From assembly GCA_016287975.1 (NCBI GenBank), contig JAEEXV010000120.1:1-14994 (forward strand): a DNA stretch of 14,994 nucleotides, read 5' to 3'. Made by a program: the position numbers and the translations under genes. This document shows, one piece after another, positions 14,252 to 14,994 of the stretch (position 1 is the stretch's first letter; every line of letters starts with the position of its first letter). The notes below the pieces were generated by a model. It worked only from the letters and a program-made list of their open reading frames with translations, was not told the origin of the DNA and did no database searches. Source of the DNA: Lentisphaeria bacterium. GTDB taxonomy: Bacteria; Verrucomicrobiota; Lentisphaeria; Oligosphaerales; Oligosphaeraceae.

Positions 14252-14994
14252 CGTGGCTCAACCCCCTCACCCGAAAACGCTGGCGGCGCTTCAGGCAGCT
14301 CAGGCGCGCGTGGTGGTCGTTCCTCCTCCTCGCCGCGCTCTATCTGCTGACCCTCGCCTCCGAACTTTTCTGCAATAGCGCCCCCCTGATCCTGCGGCAT
14401 CAGGGAAAATGGTATTTCCCCGCCTTCCGTTTCCATCCAGAATCCGCCTTCGTCCCTGGCGGCAAATCCACCCGCGCCGACTATCTCGCCCTCGACCGCC
14501 AGGGCGTCTTCCGAGATTCCTTCGCCCTCTGGCCCATCTGCCGCAACGACCCATACCGCATCATCCCCCCCGCCGAACTCGACCACGCCCTCCGCGACGA
14601 AGTGCGGCTGCTCCCCGTCCTCCCCGTCGCGGGCATCACCATCGACAAGCAGCTCCGCATCACCCGCGCCCAGGGCCTCGAGACGCTCCTCCCCCAAAAC
14701 GCCACGCCCCCCGACACCACACGGCGCCCCCTCGCCGCCTTCTGGATCCTCCCCGCCGAACTCCCCGCGCAACTCGCCAGCCGATTCGACGGACGGGACG
14801 CCAGCGCGCTCGAACTTACCCTCGCCCCCACCCCTGACAGCCCCTTCCCGCCCGTCGCCCTCACGCTCCCCGCCACCGAACCACGCGCCCGCCGCACGCT
14901 CCGCCTCCGCCTGCTCGACGCCTCCCCCGACGCCCCCAAAGACCGCACCTGGCTCTTCGCCCCAGGAGCCCACACGCCGCGGCAGGATGCCGAC
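14248..14994 (+). CDS. yejE: YejE-like ABC transporter permease, N-terminal part
   Basis: The open frame runs to the window edge (249 codons, no stop). The N-terminus (NPLTRKRWRRFRQLRRAWWS, then one transmembrane helix at about 24-40, then SELFCNSAPLILRHQGKWYFPAF) closely follows YejE of E. coli, inner-membrane permease of the YejABEF microcin C/oligopeptide importer. Start ATG 14248 has AGGAGG 6 nt upstream and overlaps the SprT/DUF2786 stop by 4 nt. Two oddities are visible. From about residue 45 to 249 no second transmembrane helix appears, implying an extracytoplasmic insertion much larger than in E. coli YejE, whose permease core should begin around residue 130. The gene is also not preceded by yejB. 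Whether the permease core follows cannot be seen. Confidence 0.8.
   Translation, partial: MTWLNPLTRKRWRRFRQLRRAWWSFLLLAALYLLTLASELFCNSAPLILRHQGKWYFPAFRFHPESAFVPGGKSTRADYLALDRQGVFRDSFALWPICRNDPYRIIPPAELDHALRDEVRLLPVLPVAGITIDKQLRITRAQGLETLLPQNATPPDTTRRPLAAFWILPAELPAQLASRFDGRDASALELTLAPTPDSPFPPVALTLPATEPRARRTLRLRLLDASPDAPKDRTWLFAPGAHTPRQDAD

Overview
The window is GC-rich bacterial chromosome (about two-thirds G+C by eye) with 14 protein-coding genes packed into short operons. No rRNA, tRNA, CRISPR array, phage gene or transposase was seen. The family mix suggests a member of the PVC superphylum (Lentisphaerota, Kiritimatiellota or Verrucomicrobiota). The relevant families are a ceramidase-N-domain protein, a cytosolic GH28-like beta-helix protein, a GH10-like TIM-barrel protein, a TMTC-like GT-C membrane protein and a YejE-type permease. 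That placement is inference from families, not from a marker gene.

Layout. (1) Positions 1-4351, minus strand: a tight five-gene operon, read SDR oxidoreductase, GH28-like protein, UbiA prenyltransferase, radical SAM/SPASM-like enzyme, then the 5' end of a diacylglycerol/lipid kinase. (2) Positions 4352-4663: a 312-nt divergent intergenic region holding 15 tandem copies of a 9-bp unit with a 36-bp higher-order pattern. (3) Positions 4664-10552, plus strand: ceramidase-like protein, GH10-like barrel protein, two EamA-type transporters and an alpha/beta hydrolase. (4) A strong hairpin at 10574-10596 separates this block from a convergent N-acetylneuraminate lyase-like aldolase (10611-11516, minus). 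(5) Positions 11635-14994, plus strand, start from a divergent promoter region: a TMTC-like membrane protein, a SprT-like/DUF2786 protein and the N-terminal part of a YejE-like ABC permease.

How the genes may work together. Regions 1 to 4 look like catabolism of carbohydrate or acylated substrates (hydrolases, aldolase, sugar-type dehydrogenase, small-molecule transporters) next to a lipid or isoprenoid module (UbiA, radical SAM, lipid kinase). The joint product of that module cannot be named from the sequence.

The most unusual signal is compositional. The tetranucleotide CCGG is almost absent from the window (18 sites by manual count, well over 100 expected), and 13 of the 18 lie in one patch, 5934-7685. 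That patch coincides with the barrel-protein gene and its upstream spacer. All four Pro-Gly pairs in that gene use CCC, while all 17 Pro-Gly pairs I found in the other genes use CCT or CCA. This suggests long-term CCGG avoidance, or loss by methylation and deamination, in the host genome, and a recently acquired gene at 6099-7907. The plus strand is also C-rich throughout, so plus-strand genes end codons in C and the minus-strand operon ends them in G, as expected for a replication-strand bias.
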